This document shows, piece after piece, positions 51,801-60,719 of a stretch of DNA of 64,000 bases. Origin of the DNA: Flectobacillus sp. BAB-3569. GTDB lineage: Bacteria; Bacteroidota; Bacteroidia; Cytophagales; Spirosomataceae. Each line of letters opens with the position of its first letter. Position 1 is the stretch's first letter. A program made the translations under genes and the position numbers. The notes beneath the pieces were generated by a model. It saw only the letters and a list, made by a program, of their open reading frames with translations. It did not search any database and was not told the origin of the DNA. Location of the stretch: positions 248,001 to 312,000 of the forward strand of contig NZ_NJFZ01000015.1 of NCBI RefSeq assembly GCF_002270355.1, in the 5' to 3' direction.

Positions 51801-54253
51801 ATCCCTGGCCCTGTATAAACTACAGAGTTAATTCCAACTTGCTCAGTAGTTTTAATCAGAGGAAGAGCTAGCTGTCCTTTTTCGCATACCTCCATTGATG
51901 AAGGGTAGGTTACTTTGACAGCATTTTTTACATTAACTATTACTGTAAAAACAGCATCACATCCACCAGTAGTCGACTGATAGGTGAGGGTATAAACTCC
52001 AGCATTTGTCTTGGCTACGTTGTTAATCACAGGATTTGCACTGGTAGAAGTAAATCCATTAGGTCCAGTCCAACGATAACTACCTGATGTTGCTTGGGGA
52101 TTTAGCTCAAGTAAAGATTCCTCACAAAGACTTTTTATTTGTGGAAAACGAAGACCAGTATGTAGCTCAGGGGTAAGCGCAGCGCAGTATGGATTGCTTA
52201 TCAATACTCTGTAAGTATTTGCATCATTAACCCCTACGTCTATTTTACTTTGGTTTAGTTCAGATTGGATAATACCATTTTTAAGCCATAGATAGGAAAG
52301 TCCTTTCTCCGCCTGTACTGCTAGGGTTTTGACACTCTGAGATGCACAAGTCTCAACAATGCTCGGAGTTTTTACCTCTGCAGATTCAACAGTGATTGTA
52401 TCAGAATAATAGGTACATGTATTTGTAGGAAATTCTATCCAATATTTACCAGGTTCATTAACCGTCAGCGAACATCCATAATTTGGATTATTAGAAGAAG
52501 GTTCATTGATTACAACCCCATCTCTTTTCCAAATTTTATACTTAGAGTACAAGGAATAACAGTCGGATAGTGATATTTCAATGCTTTCTTTCCTACACAA
52601 ATATCGTTTTTGAGGAGAGCTAAATGTTGCTATGACCTTATTCGATGGAATAGGTGCTTGAGAAAATGGCTTACTTTGGTATTGACACTTTGAGTTATTA
52701 ACCTTAAGTACAAAACTCGCACCATCCGAGCTTGTAACAAAGTTATCGGTACTAATAAGTTTTCCATCTCTGAACCACTGATAGTTTATTTTGTCCTCAA
52801 AATATTGATTATTATAAAAGTATAGTATTTTAAAATTAGTACTTGAGCAAGTAAAAGGAAGAGTCAAAACATTTTTACTAAAATCAGCCAATGGAAGAAT
52901 ATCATTGGCATTACCCTGTACTATTTTTATGCTATCATAGGCAATACACTCCCCTTGTGTGGCTTTAATTACATAAAGCCCATACTCGCGAATGCTAAAC
53001 ATATCAGAAGAATAGGTTTGATTTCCATCCCTATACACAATGAATGCCCCATCTGCTTTCGCAATTAAGGAATGCCAATCAGTTTTTATATCACATACTT
53101 TTACTACGTTAGAATCAATGATACTCCCACCTGTATAGTATGAAATATTTGCCCTAATCTTGTCGGTAGACTTGATTGTTTTTTTTGTAGAAGTTCCAAC
53201 ACAATTACCTGATACAATTTTAAAACTATAATTACCCTCTGAGGTAACATCAAATGTTGAACCATTAGCATTCGGAATTGGTGAGTCATTTTTATACCAC
53301 TGAAAGGAAGGCGATGAGGCATTAATTCCATTATTATTATTTACTAGTGCCCCTTTCAACTGCACAACTCCTCTTTTGTTACACAGTAGTAATGAATCAC
53401 TTGATGTATTATTTGGAAAGTAAACACTGAGCCCCTTTGTATTTACCCTTTTAATAGTACGTGATTTAAATTCACACGTAGGAGTCTGTAAAAGGGCATA
53501 GTAAGTACCTTCCTCTGCTATTGAGATACTTGTAGAATTTAAAAAAACTTTCCCATCTTTATACCAGATTACTTTCCAATCGCCCAAAAACGAGGCAGTA
53601 GATACAGTTAAATTAGATTTTGAATCTTCACAAGTTGAGATAATATACGGATCTGGATATCCACCGAGGAGTGTCGTAACTGGGCCTCCCTCCTGTTGGT
53701 AAGATACAGATAAATCACCGATACAATCATTCCCTTCAAATTTCAGATTAATAGAGTCTTTTAGAATACAGCCAAATTGGTCTCTTGCGGTAACTTTATA
53801 ATATCCACTATTGTTTGATTGGGGCAGGAGTATCTTTACTGTCTCTCCAAGTGCAAAATAGTTGTTGGGTCCCGACCACTCAAAAGTACTTGCATGACTC
53901 CCAGTTACACTAAGTACTTTGTTCCCACTTACATCAGAAGAAGTTGATATAGAAAACTTGGTAGATAAATATCGATTTATTCCGACAAAAATATGATGCT
54001 TTTGAAGCTTGTCAACCACAACGGTGTATATACCCGTATGCTTGCTAGAATCAGCAATCTCTGCAACTGTAACAGTCTGACTTCCTGTAGACTTATACCC
54101 ATTAGGACCCGACCATTCATAGGTCTTTCCTTGGATGGGCGACACTAAACTTATCCTTTGTCCTTTACAAAAGTTACTCGAACTGTAGTTGCCTTGACCA
54201 TTTACGAGATGTACTGATAATAAAAAGAAAAGAATGATGTAGATTTGTTTCAT
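48896..54253 (-). CDS. Giant secreted Ig-like repeat protein with T9SS sorting domain
   Basis: A 1785-residue cell-surface protein. Signal peptide (MKQIYIILFFLLSVHLVNGQ), then a series of at least a dozen Ig-like or PKD-like modules of 80-110 residues with recurring phrases: YQWFKDGE or YKWxRDG, then GxYxVxVxxGxC and S.T-I (for example YLWQRNQQTINDATQSIYQA; SYQWMRDGIALSTDTSYSGL). The last ~80 residues (VEVYPVPTSDYLTWKVRADK; LRLSDTQGRVLELQ; LPTGVYFLQLTVGDKTFSRK) are a type A T9SS C-terminal sorting domain, so it is exported across the outer membrane and attached to the surface. A role in adhesion is plausible by analogy with other repeat-rich T9SS cargo; nothing in it identifies the ligand. 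Confidence 0.93.
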   Translation of the reverse strand: MKQIYIILFFLLSVHLVNGQGNYSSSNFCKGQRISLVSPIQGKTYEWSGPNGYKSTGSQTVTVAEIADSSKHTGIYTVVVDKLQKHHIFVGINRYLSTKFSISTSSDVSGNKVLSVTGSHASTFEWSGPNNYFALGETVKILLPQSNNSGYYKVTARDQFGCILKDSINLKFEGNDCIGDLSVSYQQEGGPVTTLLGGYPDPYIISTCEDSKSNLTVSTASFLGDWKVIWYKDGKVFLNSTSISIAEEGTYYALLQTPTCEFKSRTIKRVNTKGLSVYFPNNTSSDSLLLCNKRGVVQLKGALVNNNNGINASSPSFQWYKNDSPIPNANGSTFDVTSEGNYSFKIVSGNCVGTSTKKTIKSTDKIRANISYYTGGSIIDSNVVKVCDIKTDWHSLIAKADGAFIVYRDGNQTYSSDMFSIREYGLYVIKATQGECIAYDSIKIVQGNANDILPLADFSKNVLTLPFTCSSTNFKILYFYNNQYFEDKINYQWFRDGKLISTDNFVTSSDGASFVLKVNNSKCQYQSKPFSQAPIPSNKVIATFSSPQKRYLCRKESIEISLSDCYSLYSKYKIWKRDGVVINEPSSNNPNYGCSLTVNEPGKYWIEFPTNTCTYYSDTITVESAEVKTPSIVETCASQSVKTLAVQAEKGLSYLWLKNGIIQSELNQSKIDVGVNDANTYRVLISNPYCAALTPELHTGLRFPQIKSLCEESLLELNPQATSGSYRWTGPNGFTSTSANPVINNVAKTNAGVYTLTYQSTTGGCDAVFTVIVNVKNAVKVTYPSSMEVCEKGQLALPLIKTTEQVGINSVVYTGPGISNTLKGVSSPLVIDNFNTNNTGIYKITPIRSDTNTCGFTHEITVSMNKSSDCRSIILRQTRLDAIPAACGLSSIEIPFEKLGNFAPNTIFKVMMDSTVLGEGTNSPIKIQLPESTKDWSIFITTSDQSVSSPIGIIKNRGVNNNPFSAWVSYLNYNDFFYTSAGITACDSVQMTFSYYPYFGRWAYNNELTSNDAKTISAKQSGSYQVIYLSSGGCLAKTSPKNIVLKKIPKVVVDGSKDIFCGKSTLLAENSNFQYRRNVSYQWMRDGIALSTDTSYSGLFNRAGNYLLKVKMGSCESVSDTIKLKSAQGKVPLNINQSFSVNTDASFSCNEMGIPLKEYLFQGDSTWKYQWFVDNKLLAGKVGLQLKATESGDYFVRVTKDSCWGVSNTYTYQKPKNRFIFYQLDDGYYPEVSIMSICEGQTVNTNVSFIYPDSVNYYPRIKSFTVRLNKNGKLIHRLSYEKDYHPVDDWHDDAESAQLDSYNNNFGFRRLSQLNAGKYDIELELNFKDGTTCSYKSHSLDILTSAIASTQKYAKFYIPFYSNDYVGDTPINSYKICAKEVRPFRAFYQDEIREYSIYKDEKLVATYSDSQSFENHLVTENGTYQVVIKLQGGCMVKSDPKVFQFNSIETPLSITEDSVFLCKGLVTSILSLNDRSKIKTYQWFKDGETVGTNHHTLAVNAPGVYHLQVQFQTATGYTCEGISKKILFKNTEIPTTITPSDSVSVCGEKGVDLLATSSEGLYYLWQRNQQTINDATQSIYQAKSSGTYRAIVQKGKCIDFTPSVTVSQLPSIPATASISGDQSIDYGKEAKLKVDLGSHAPWTFKLSDGQEFTAQKTPFEITVNPLSTTSYTLSEVKNICGTGTVSGTAKVTVLVLGIEEESGILVEVYPVPTSDYLTWKVRADKSASYDLRLSDTQGRVLELQQNTARSQAHEGQLNISTLPTGVYFLQLTVGDKTFSRKVIKE

Positions 54254-54332
54254 AATATCACATTGAATTTTAGACTACAAATAAATAAAGTTTTTCACTC
54301 GATAAAAAACTTATTCTTCATTCAAAATCAAA

Positions 54333-54364
54333 AAAGGCTCAGTGACATCAATCACCGAGCCTTT
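54333..54364 (-). terminator. Terminator of the lactonase gene
   Basis: AAAGGCTC-GTGA pairs with TCAC-GAGCCTTT around CATCAA, and the minus strand continues into TTTTTT. Confidence 0.75.
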
Positions 54365-54418
54365 CTGGACAATCTAGGTTAATTTTGCGTTATTTTAAAG
54401 TGTTAGTAATTCTTTCGC

Positions 54419-55546
54419 CTACAACGCATCAGCAAATTTTAAACATACGGGCATCGACACTTCTATAGAATAGCCTGTGTATTTGAGCTTACCTGTTTTT
54501 TTATCTCTACTAAACACGGTAATGTTATCGCTGTCTTGATTGGCAACTACTACATAATTACCTGTCGGGTCTATCGCAAAGTTTCTTGGTGTTTTGCCTT
54601 CTACTGGAGTATTATCTACCCAAGTCAGTTTGCCTGTTTTGGCATCAATGGCATATACCGTAATACTTTCGTGTGCACGATTGGAAGCATACAAAAATTT
54701 ACCATCAGCTGAAACATGAATATCTGCATCCCACTTGAGCCCAGTGTAGTCAGAAGGCACGGTCGAAATCGTCTGAATGGGTTTTAAAGCGCCTTTTTCA
54801 TAACGATATGCCGTAACTGATGCCGTAAGTTCTTCAATAACGTAAGCGTATTTGTTATTAGGAGAAAATACAAAATGGCGTGGGCCAGAACCTGGTGTCG
54901 AGCTGGTAAAAGCAGGTTTACCAGGGTTTAAAAGCCCTTTTTGTGTATCTAACTTATAGGTATAAACTTTATCCACACCCAAATCTGGCACAAAAACATC
55001 GGTATTATTTATCGCAACATTCACAGAGTGAACATGTGGTTTTTCCTGACGATTTTTGTTTACTGAGCTTCCTGTGTGTTGAATGGTCTGGGTAGCTTTT
55101 CCGAGTGTTCCATCTGATTCTACAGGGAGAATACTCAAACTTCCTCCTCCATAATTCCCTACCATAACCCACTTTCCTGTACGGTCGGTAGTCACATGAC
55201 AAGAACCTGGACCTCCAGCCGATTGTGAGTTGAGATAGGACAACACTCCTTGCTTACGGTCAAATCTAAAAGAATTTACGGTACCATCGCCATCGGTTTC
55301 GCCTACCGAATACACCATTTCTTGGGTTGGTGACACCGCAATAAAGGAGGGGTTTTTGACACCACTAACATGACTAGTATATTGCAATTTTCCAGTACTC
55401 GGATTAAAACGATACACATAGATGCCTTTGCTAGTTTTGGCAGTGTAGGTGCCCACAATCATATAAAATTCTTTGGACGCTGTTTGAGCTAGGACATTCA
55501 CCATGGTCGTCATGGTAAGTCCAACGAGTAGCAATAGTTTTTTCAC
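54419..55546 (-). CDS. Lactonase family beta-propeller protein (6-phosphogluconolactonase-like)
   Basis: A 375-residue secreted seven-bladed propeller of the Lactonase (PF10282) family with signal peptide ending VLAQ. FYMIVGTYTAKTSKGIYVYR is the typical first blade; GPGSCHVTTDRTGKWVMVGN, YGGGSLSILPV, GPRHFVFSPNNKYAYVIEEL and DIHVSADGKFLYASNRAHES are the family repeats with the conserved His, Arg and Asn. It hydrolyses sugar lactones; because it is exported, a periplasmic aldonolactone is a more likely substrate than cytoplasmic 6-phosphogluconolactone. It has its own terminator and no linked pentose phosphate genes. Confidence 0.93.
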   Translation of the reverse strand: MKKLLLLVGLTMTTMVNVLAQTASKEFYMIVGTYTAKTSKGIYVYRFNPSTGKLQYTSHVSGVKNPSFIAVSPTQEMVYSVGETDGDGTVNSFRFDRKQGVLSYLNSQSAGGPGSCHVTTDRTGKWVMVGNYGGGSLSILPVESDGTLGKATQTIQHTGSSVNKNRQEKPHVHSVNVAINNTDVFVPDLGVDKVYTYKLDTQKGLLNPGKPAFTSSTPGSGPRHFVFSPNNKYAYVIEELTASVTAYRYEKGALKPIQTISTVPSDYTGLKWDADIHVSADGKFLYASNRAHESITVYAIDAKTGKLTWVDNTPVEGKTPRNFAIDPTGNYVVVANQDSDNITVFSRDKKTGKLKYTGYSIEVSMPVCLKFADAL

Positions 55547-55632
55547 GGGATAGCTGAAGGTTTGACATAAAATACTTTAACAGAACGAAGTTAGTATTCT
55601 GGATGTAAAATATTGTACTTTACCCAATAAAA

Positions 55633-55661
55633 AACCACGCTCTTACAACAAGAGCGTGGTT
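55633..55661 (-). terminator. Terminator of the PepSY-like lipoprotein gene
   Basis: AACCACGCTCTT and AAGAGCGTGGTT form a perfect 12-bp stem around ACAAC; on the minus strand it runs into TTTTTT. It lies upstream of the lactonase gene and about 120 bases beyond the lipoprotein stop. Confidence 0.8.
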
Positions 55662-55779
55662 ATATGCATTATACAAATTACACTTTTAAATTATTTTGTT
55701 TGCATTATGCTGGAAGTAATCGTTCAACATTAGGTCATTTTCAAATCTTCAAATTCCCCTAATTTTCAAATCAGATAAA

Positions 55780-56397
55780 TCAATGACCTCTACCTTTACC
55801 TTTGCCACGACCACCATTCATTGGAGGAATGTCGGCTACTTTGACAAAGTTTCCTGCTGAATCGAACACCAATACTACTCGAGTTGTATCATTTGCAATA
55901 CCTACAAACAAGTTTCCATCGGCATTAGTCCCTGCTTTTTTGATGGTATAACCTGCATAATTGGTCGTAACATAGCTAGTCACTGAAGCAGGTAGCGTTG
56001 TAATATCTACTGCTGTTAGTTTAGCTTTCTTGCCATATTTTTCGATAATTTGAATAAAATTACCGCTTGCATCAAACAATAATCCTGTATGTGTACTATT
56101 CAAAGATATTCCTACAACATATTGTCCTAATGAGTCTGTCGCCGCAAATTTCACTTGTGCTCCTGCGTAGTTAGTAGTGATATAAGAAATAACCTTGCTA
56201 GGTAGAGCGGTAGAATCAATAGGCGTTAATTTGCCTTTACATTTAGTCTTTGTGGTCGAATCCGCAGCAGTACGTGCTGCTGAAACTTGGATTGCTTCTA
56301 AATCACCATCACTTGAAGGTGTAGCATCTTGTGATTGACAAGCCACCATATAAAGGCCAAAAACAGCCATCAACAATAATAACAATTGTTTTTTCAT
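55780..56397 (-). CDS. PepSY-like (DUF2874) lipoprotein
   Basis: A 205-residue lipoprotein with lipobox MVAC (Cys at 20). Two similar repeats follow: TPIDSTALPSKVISYITTNY with AGAQVKFA and a hydrophobic strand, and TAVDITTLPASVTSYVTTNY with AGYTIKKA, each ending in LLFDASGNF or LVFDSAGNF. The pattern (lP..v..yi...yp...i.ka....... .y.V.l..g....l.Fd..G.f) is that of the PepSY-like DUF2874 family of periplasmic proteins. The C-terminus GGRGKGKGRGH is very basic and glycine-rich, unusual for the family. Role unknown. Confidence 0.85.
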   Translation of the reverse strand: MKKQLLLLLMAVFGLYMVACQSQDATPSSDGDLEAIQVSAARTAADSTTKTKCKGKLTPIDSTALPSKVISYITTNYAGAQVKFAATDSLGQYVVGISLNSTHTGLLFDASGNFIQIIEKYGKKAKLTAVDITTLPASVTSYVTTNYAGYTIKKAGTNADGNLFVGIANDTTRVVLVFDSAGNFVKVADIPPMNGGRGKGKGRGH

Positions 56398-56502
56398 GTG
56401 TACTTATTGGTTTAACTTTTTATGAGATTAAAAAATATAGTTGAAACGTTTCATAAGTACATGACTGATGGTCGACAAAAACCGTTGCCTTCTCGACAAA
56501 AA

Positions 56503-57741
56503 TTATTCAAAAATCTCCACAGATTGTATTTCTTTGAAAAGCTCCATCAAAGATTCGCTTGGGGCTTGACCTTTTCCTTCTTTGCTATTTTTAAAATATT
56601 CTACAAAAAGTTCTTCCATACTTTTGTTATCTATACTCACAATTTTGGAAGTACCATCATTGCCTTTTTGCAAATTTTTCACCTCAGGAATAATAGGCAT
56701 CATCATCGGATGTGCATCCATCAGCCTTTTCTTATCTGCCGACTCCAAGTAACTTTCAGTTATCATCGTAATCTGAACAATAGCGTCTTGATTTTCCTCC
56801 AACCAAGCTAGAGCCTCCTCTACTTCGGTAAATTTATTACGTAACAATTTTTTCCCTTTAGTTAAAGCAATAGGTAAAAGATTGACAGGTTTCCCAGCCT
56901 GAGCCTCTACCACAACCACATATTTGGTTTGATTAGCTTCCGAAAAACTATAGGCCAAAGGGCTACTCGAATAAATAATCGGACAAGGCTCTGTATCAAT
57001 GGTTTGGAATCTGTGTAAGTGCCCTAGAGCTACGTACTGCGTTTGAGGAGGAATATTTTCAGAATAAATCGCCGAGGCGCCACCTACATGAAGTATTGGT
57101 TTTTCGTCATCTGGTTCTTCGGGTTGTTCTCCTCCATTTTTCATCATAAAGAGGTGTGTTACCAAGAAATTAATCCCTTTTTCGTCGAAATATTGATCTG
57201 CCAACTGCTTCCAGTGCTGTGCCAAATGCTGGCGAAGACTATCCTCTGTATCCTCTACTCCCAAATAAGTTTTCAAGCGTACTTCGTTGGCATAAGGTGT
57301 CAAAATCAAACGCAATGGCGTTTGCTGTTTGGGTAATGCCAGCTCTATATATCCGTTATCTACATGCAATACCTCTATTCCTCCATCGGTGGTAAACGGA
57401 CGGAGATAGGCGTTTGGATACCCCACAAAAATAATTCCGCAAGCACGGGCTAAGGCATCAGGCACTTCGATGCGCTCAGGAGAATCATGATTGCCTGCAA
57501 TGGCAATCACAGCGCGTGTTCCATTGTTTGACAAACGATGTAAAGTAGAATACAACAGCTCGGTAGCTTCTGACGAAGGATTAAAGTTATCAAACAAATC
57601 ACCTGCTACAATCACGGCATCTACCTCCTCTTTGTCGGCAATCTCCACGATTTCAGCCAATACCTCACGTTGTTCCTCCAAGCGAGAAAACATATCCAAT
57701 CTTTTACCCAAATGCCAATCGGCAGTATGTAATATTTTCAT
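56503..57741 (-). CDS. sbcD: Exonuclease subunit SbcD (Mre11-like)
   Basis: A 412-residue calcineurin-like nuclease. The start is the ATG of MKILHTADWHLGKRLDMFSR, which places the first metal motif at residue 6-8 as in SbcD; 13 upstream codons are excluded. Metal motifs are all present: DWH, VAGDLFD, GNHDS, VTHLF and ALGHLHRFQ. With SbcC it opens hairpins and removes DNA end blocks. No sbcC gene is adjacent, although the two usually form an operon, so the partner must be elsewhere. The C-terminal part (ESLMELFKEI) is the SbcC-binding region. Confidence 0.93.
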   Translation of the reverse strand: MKILHTADWHLGKRLDMFSRLEEQREVLAEIVEIADKEEVDAVIVAGDLFDNFNPSSEATELLYSTLHRLSNNGTRAVIAIAGNHDSPERIEVPDALARACGIIFVGYPNAYLRPFTTDGGIEVLHVDNGYIELALPKQQTPLRLILTPYANEVRLKTYLGVEDTEDSLRQHLAQHWKQLADQYFDEKGINFLVTHLFMMKNGGEQPEEPDDEKPILHVGGASAIYSENIPPQTQYVALGHLHRFQTIDTEPCPIIYSSSPLAYSFSEANQTKYVVVVEAQAGKPVNLLPIALTKGKKLLRNKFTEVEEALAWLEENQDAIVQITMITESYLESADKKRLMDAHPMMMPIIPEVKNLQKGNDGTSKIVSIDNKSMEELFVEYFKNSKEGKGQAPSESLMELFKEIQSVEIFE

Positions 57742-57840
57742 TTTAAAATCAATTATGTATAATGGGCTTTGGGCTGTCAACTGAGTACTTTGGTTTAGTA
57801 CAATACATCGAACTCAAAATTTATCTCCCAGCACTCTTAT

Positions 57841-58661
57841 TTATTTTCCTCCAGTCACAGCGTTTATCAAGGCGGCTTTATCTCCAAAAAGCGAGATAAA
57901 GAATCCTCCAAAACCAGAAACCACGGCAATGACGACACCTGCGGCTAGTATGGCAAGTAAGGTTTTTCCAATCGCTGACCAAGTGTTTTCCTCCTCAAAA
58001 AACTGCTTATATGCCCAAATCATATAGACCATACTGATGAGGGAGGAAATCAAAGATTGAGCATAAAAACCGATAATACTATTTTTCAAAAAAATAAAAA
58101 TGGAAACAAAAGTAACTTAATCAGTTCAGAGTGTGAAAGTACAAAAAGATGTAAAACGATGCCTTCAACCCAATTGTACCGTTCTTTTCCTAAAATCTTA
58201 ACTGAGAAAAAACCATACAAAAGAATACTAAACATGAGTTGATAGGTATAATTTTCAAAAGCAAAATGTACGGCTTTTTTGACGAAGGGCATTATAGCTT
58301 TTTGTTCTTTGGTTTTCATATTTTGGAACATAATATCCATATTGAAAAGATCGTCCCAGTAATGTAGATAAATCCAAGTAGCCACCCCACCAATCAACAA
58401 AAGATAATTGACAGGATGAAAATGATTCACTCGTTTGCCCTGCACATATTCCCTTACCGAATGCCCTGGCCGAGTACTCATCATTTTTAGGGTATATAAC
58501 AAGCCTCTGTTGAAATAAGTAAAGGCGTTGAGTAGTTCCGAAAATATGTCATTGAAAACCAGTCTTTTGGTGGTAGCTTTTTGCCCACAATTTGGACAAT
58601 AGTGCCCGTGGTATTCGTTTTGACAGTTTTTACAATGAATTAAATCGTGCGAATGACTCAT
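57841..58661 (-). pseudogene. DUF3667 membrane protein split by a frameshift
   Basis: The first frame (58661 to 58086) starts MSHSHDLIHCKNCQNEYHGH with CxxC and CPNCGQK forming the DUF3667 zinc ribbon, then FNDIFSELLNAFTYFNRGLL and TRPGHSVREYVQGKRVNHFH and HPVNYLL, all family marks, with membrane helices. It stops at a run of seven T bases. The second frame continues as KNSIIGFYAQSLISSLISMV and YMIWAYKQFFEEE with two more helices, the normal family C-terminus. One extra T in the run would join them into one protein of ~272 residues. The -7 box upstream is very close to the ATG. Confidence 0.75.
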
Positions 58662-58672
58662 ACAAATATAGG

Positions 58673-58680
58673 TTTGGCTA
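58673..58680 (-). promoter_or_regulatory. -7 box of the DUF3667 gene, close to the start codon
   Basis: Minus-strand TATATTTG is an exact TAnnTTTG match 11 bases before the ATG, so the leader would be only a few bases. Confidence 0.5.
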
Positions 58681-58699
58681 ATAATGGAGAGGTTAAAAT

Positions 58700-59030
58700 G
58701 GTGAGTTATGAATAATGAATTGTGAATTAGTAATGAGCAAAGGATACAAAAATAATTTATTTCAGATTTCTGATATTAAGTATTAGTGCAGAATTATAGT
58801 TAAGTTTTGTGTGTTAGGGACAAGGCAACAGGCATAAGGCAAGGAGTGTTAAAATGTTTTTAAAGACCACAGACATGCACTTTCCCCATAGCCCACCGCC
58901 GAAAGCCGAAAGCTCAAAAATCACCTTCAAAACTCATCACTCACAATTCAGCACTCATACTTACCTATCCTTCAAGCGCAAAATACTGAATTCTTTGTCA
59001 ATGAACAATCAGAAAAATTTACCCCCCCCT
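58700..59030. repeat. Cluster of heptad-phase tracts, part 1
   Basis: Four tracts in seven-base phase: TGAATNN words at 58702-58740; AAGGCAA, CAGGCAT and similar at ~58822-58850; CCCATAG, CCCACCG, CCGAAAG at ~58884-58918; and the 34-base dispersed element at 58931-58964 (30 of 34 with 2973-3006). A run of eight C bases (59022-59029) follows. No gene is supported here. Confidence 0.7.
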
Positions 59031-59069
59031 AAACAACGCCACATTGAAGCTGTTTAAACCTTTTCGTTA

Positions 59070-59089
59070 CGGGTGAATAAATTCACCCG
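59070..59089. repeat. Palindrome CGGGTGAAT-AA-ATTCACCCG
   Basis: Two exact nine-base arms around AA. Like the GAGACGCAAT palindrome at 19174 it stands inside a repeat-rich gap. Confidence 0.55.
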
Positions 59090-59130
59090 CTAAGTGGAAA
59101 ACTTTCATATTGTTAACCATTCCCCTAGCG

Positions 59131-59262
59131 ACTCACCCCTAGTGCCTAGTGCCTATACCCTATCCCCTAAAAAACCACTCAAACACTCTGTGCCTTTGTG
59201 CCTGTTCCCTAAAACCAAAACCTATCCCCTAACGCCTCACTCCTTTCCATGCCTAAAAAATT
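59131..59262. repeat. Cluster of heptad-phase tracts, part 2 (TNNNNCC words)
   Basis: TAGTGCC twice in tandem, then TATACCC, TATCCCC, TGTGCCT, TTGTGCC, TGTTCCC and similar seven-base words with a pyrimidine-rich end. Open frames across this stretch are artefacts of the repeats. Confidence 0.65.
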
Positions 59263-59364
59263 ACCATTTCAACAATTTAAGTACTCTTTTTTTAACAAGT
59301 TTACAAGAAATAAAAGCCAATATTAATTAATCAAAAAAAGTTAGTTTAAGCAATCTCCTTCAAT

Positions 59365-59372
59365 TAACTTTG
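59365..59372 (+). promoter_or_regulatory. -7 box of the aminotransferase gene
   Basis: TAACTTTG is an exact TAnnTTTG match 71 bases before the start codon. The -33 region has TTAG instead of TTG. Confidence 0.6.
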
Positions 59373-59443
59373 TGCAATTTTGGGGGTGACTGTAATTTGC
59401 TCAAATCTTCCTCGTTTTTTCATAATCCGAAACAACAAAAACA

Positions 59444-60646
59444 ATGTCTGTCGAATTATTATCAAGTCGAATCAACGCATTAGAAGAGTCGGCTACGTTG
59501 GGAATGACCAAAAAAGCTCGCGAATTGGCGGCTCAAGGTCACAAAGTGATTAGTTTATCTGTAGGTGAACCAGATTTCAAAACTCCAAAGCACATTTGTG
59601 ATGCTGCTAAAGACGCTATTGATGCTGGTTTTCACGGTTACTCACCAGTGGCTGGTTACCCTGACTTGCGTAAAGCAATTGCCGATAAATTAAAACGTGA
59701 CAACAACCTTGAGTGGGGTCCAGAAAATATCGTAGTTTCTACAGGAGCAAAACACGCATTGGCAAATGCTATTTCGGTATTGGTAAACCCTGGCGAAGAA
59801 GTAATCATCTTTGCACCTTATTGGGTATCATACTCTGAAATGGTAAAATTAGCTGAAGGTACTTCTGTCATTGTAGAAGGTGCTTTTGATAATAACTTCA
59901 AAGTAACTCCAGAGCAATTTGAAGCAGCAATCACACCTAAGACTAAATTGGTGATGTTTGCTTCTCCAAACAACCCTACTGGTTCGGTATATACTGAAGA
60001 AGAATTGAGAGCTATTGCTGCTATTGTTGAAAAACATCCAAATATCTTCGTTTTAGCTGACGAGATTTACGAATATATCAACTTTACAGCAGGTGGTCAC
60101 TTCTCTATCGGTTCTATTCCAGCTATCAAAGACCGTGTAATCACTGTAAATGGTGTTGCAAAAGGTCATGCGATGACTGGTTGGAGAATTGGTTTCACGG
60201 CATCTGCTAAATGGATTGCAGAAGGTCTTGAGAAATTACAAGGTCAAGTTACTTCAGGTACTTGTTCAATCGCTCAGAAAGCTGCTACTGCTGCTTTCAA
60301 TGGTCCTTTGGATGAGGCTTACAAAATGAAGGAAGCTTACGACCGTCGTCGTCATCTTGTAGTGGGTTTGTTGCGTGAAATCCCAGGTTTCAAAGTAAAC
60401 ATGCCAGACGGTGCGTTCTACGCATTCCCAGATATTAGCTACTACTTTGGTAAAACTGATGGCAAAACAGTAATCAACAACTCTGACGATTTCTGTATGT
60501 GGTTGTTGGCTGAGGCTTTTGTAGCTACTGTAGCTGGTTCAGGCTTTGGTGCTCCAAACTGTATGCGTATTTCAACTGCTGCCGCTGACGAACAATTGGC
60601 AGAAGCTTGCGAAAGAATTAAGACTGCTGTAGCTAAATTGAAATAA
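59444..60646 (+). CDS. Class I/II pyridoxal-phosphate aminotransferase (aspartate type)
   Basis: A 400-residue fold-type I aminotransferase. VISLSVGEPDFKTPKHICDA and GFHGYSPVAGYPDLRKAIAD are the family openings; STGAKHALANAISVLVNPGE binds cofactor phosphate; ASPNNPTGSVYTEEEL holds the substrate Asn; VLADEIYEYINF the Asp and Tyr; NGVAKGHAMTGWRIGF the Schiff-base K240; NCMRISTA the C-terminal Arg. This Igamma subgroup transaminates aspartate, and some members use prephenate. Codon choice resembles highly expressed genes. Confidence 0.95.
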   Translation: MSVELLSSRINALEESATLGMTKKARELAAQGHKVISLSVGEPDFKTPKHICDAAKDAIDAGFHGYSPVAGYPDLRKAIADKLKRDNNLEWGPENIVVSTGAKHALANAISVLVNPGEEVIIFAPYWVSYSEMVKLAEGTSVIVEGAFDNNFKVTPEQFEAAITPKTKLVMFASPNNPTGSVYTEEELRAIAAIVEKHPNIFVLADEIYEYINFTAGGHFSIGSIPAIKDRVITVNGVAKGHAMTGWRIGFTASAKWIAEGLEKLQGQVTSGTCSIAQKAATAAFNGPLDEAYKMKEAYDRRRHLVVGLLREIPGFKVNMPDGAFYAFPDISYYFGKTDGKTVINNSDDFCMWLLAEAFVATVAGSGFGAPNCMRISTAAADEQLAEACERIKTAVAKLK

Positions 60647-60719
60647 GCAACTTTAAGCTTAGTGTAATAATGCAAAGTGAAGTTAGTGAGATAAGTAGGT
60701 GGGCAAAATAAAATTTAAT

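Noticed and set aside
59131-59262. Repeated words considered as a CRISPR array
   Set aside because: Words are 7 bases, degenerate, with no conserved 25-40 base repeats or spacers, and no cas genes are present.
58854-59330. Two open frames of 67 and 78 residues
   Set aside because: They run across heptad-repeat tracts; their Pro, Leu and Ser richness simply reflects the repeated words. No promoter or homologous motif.
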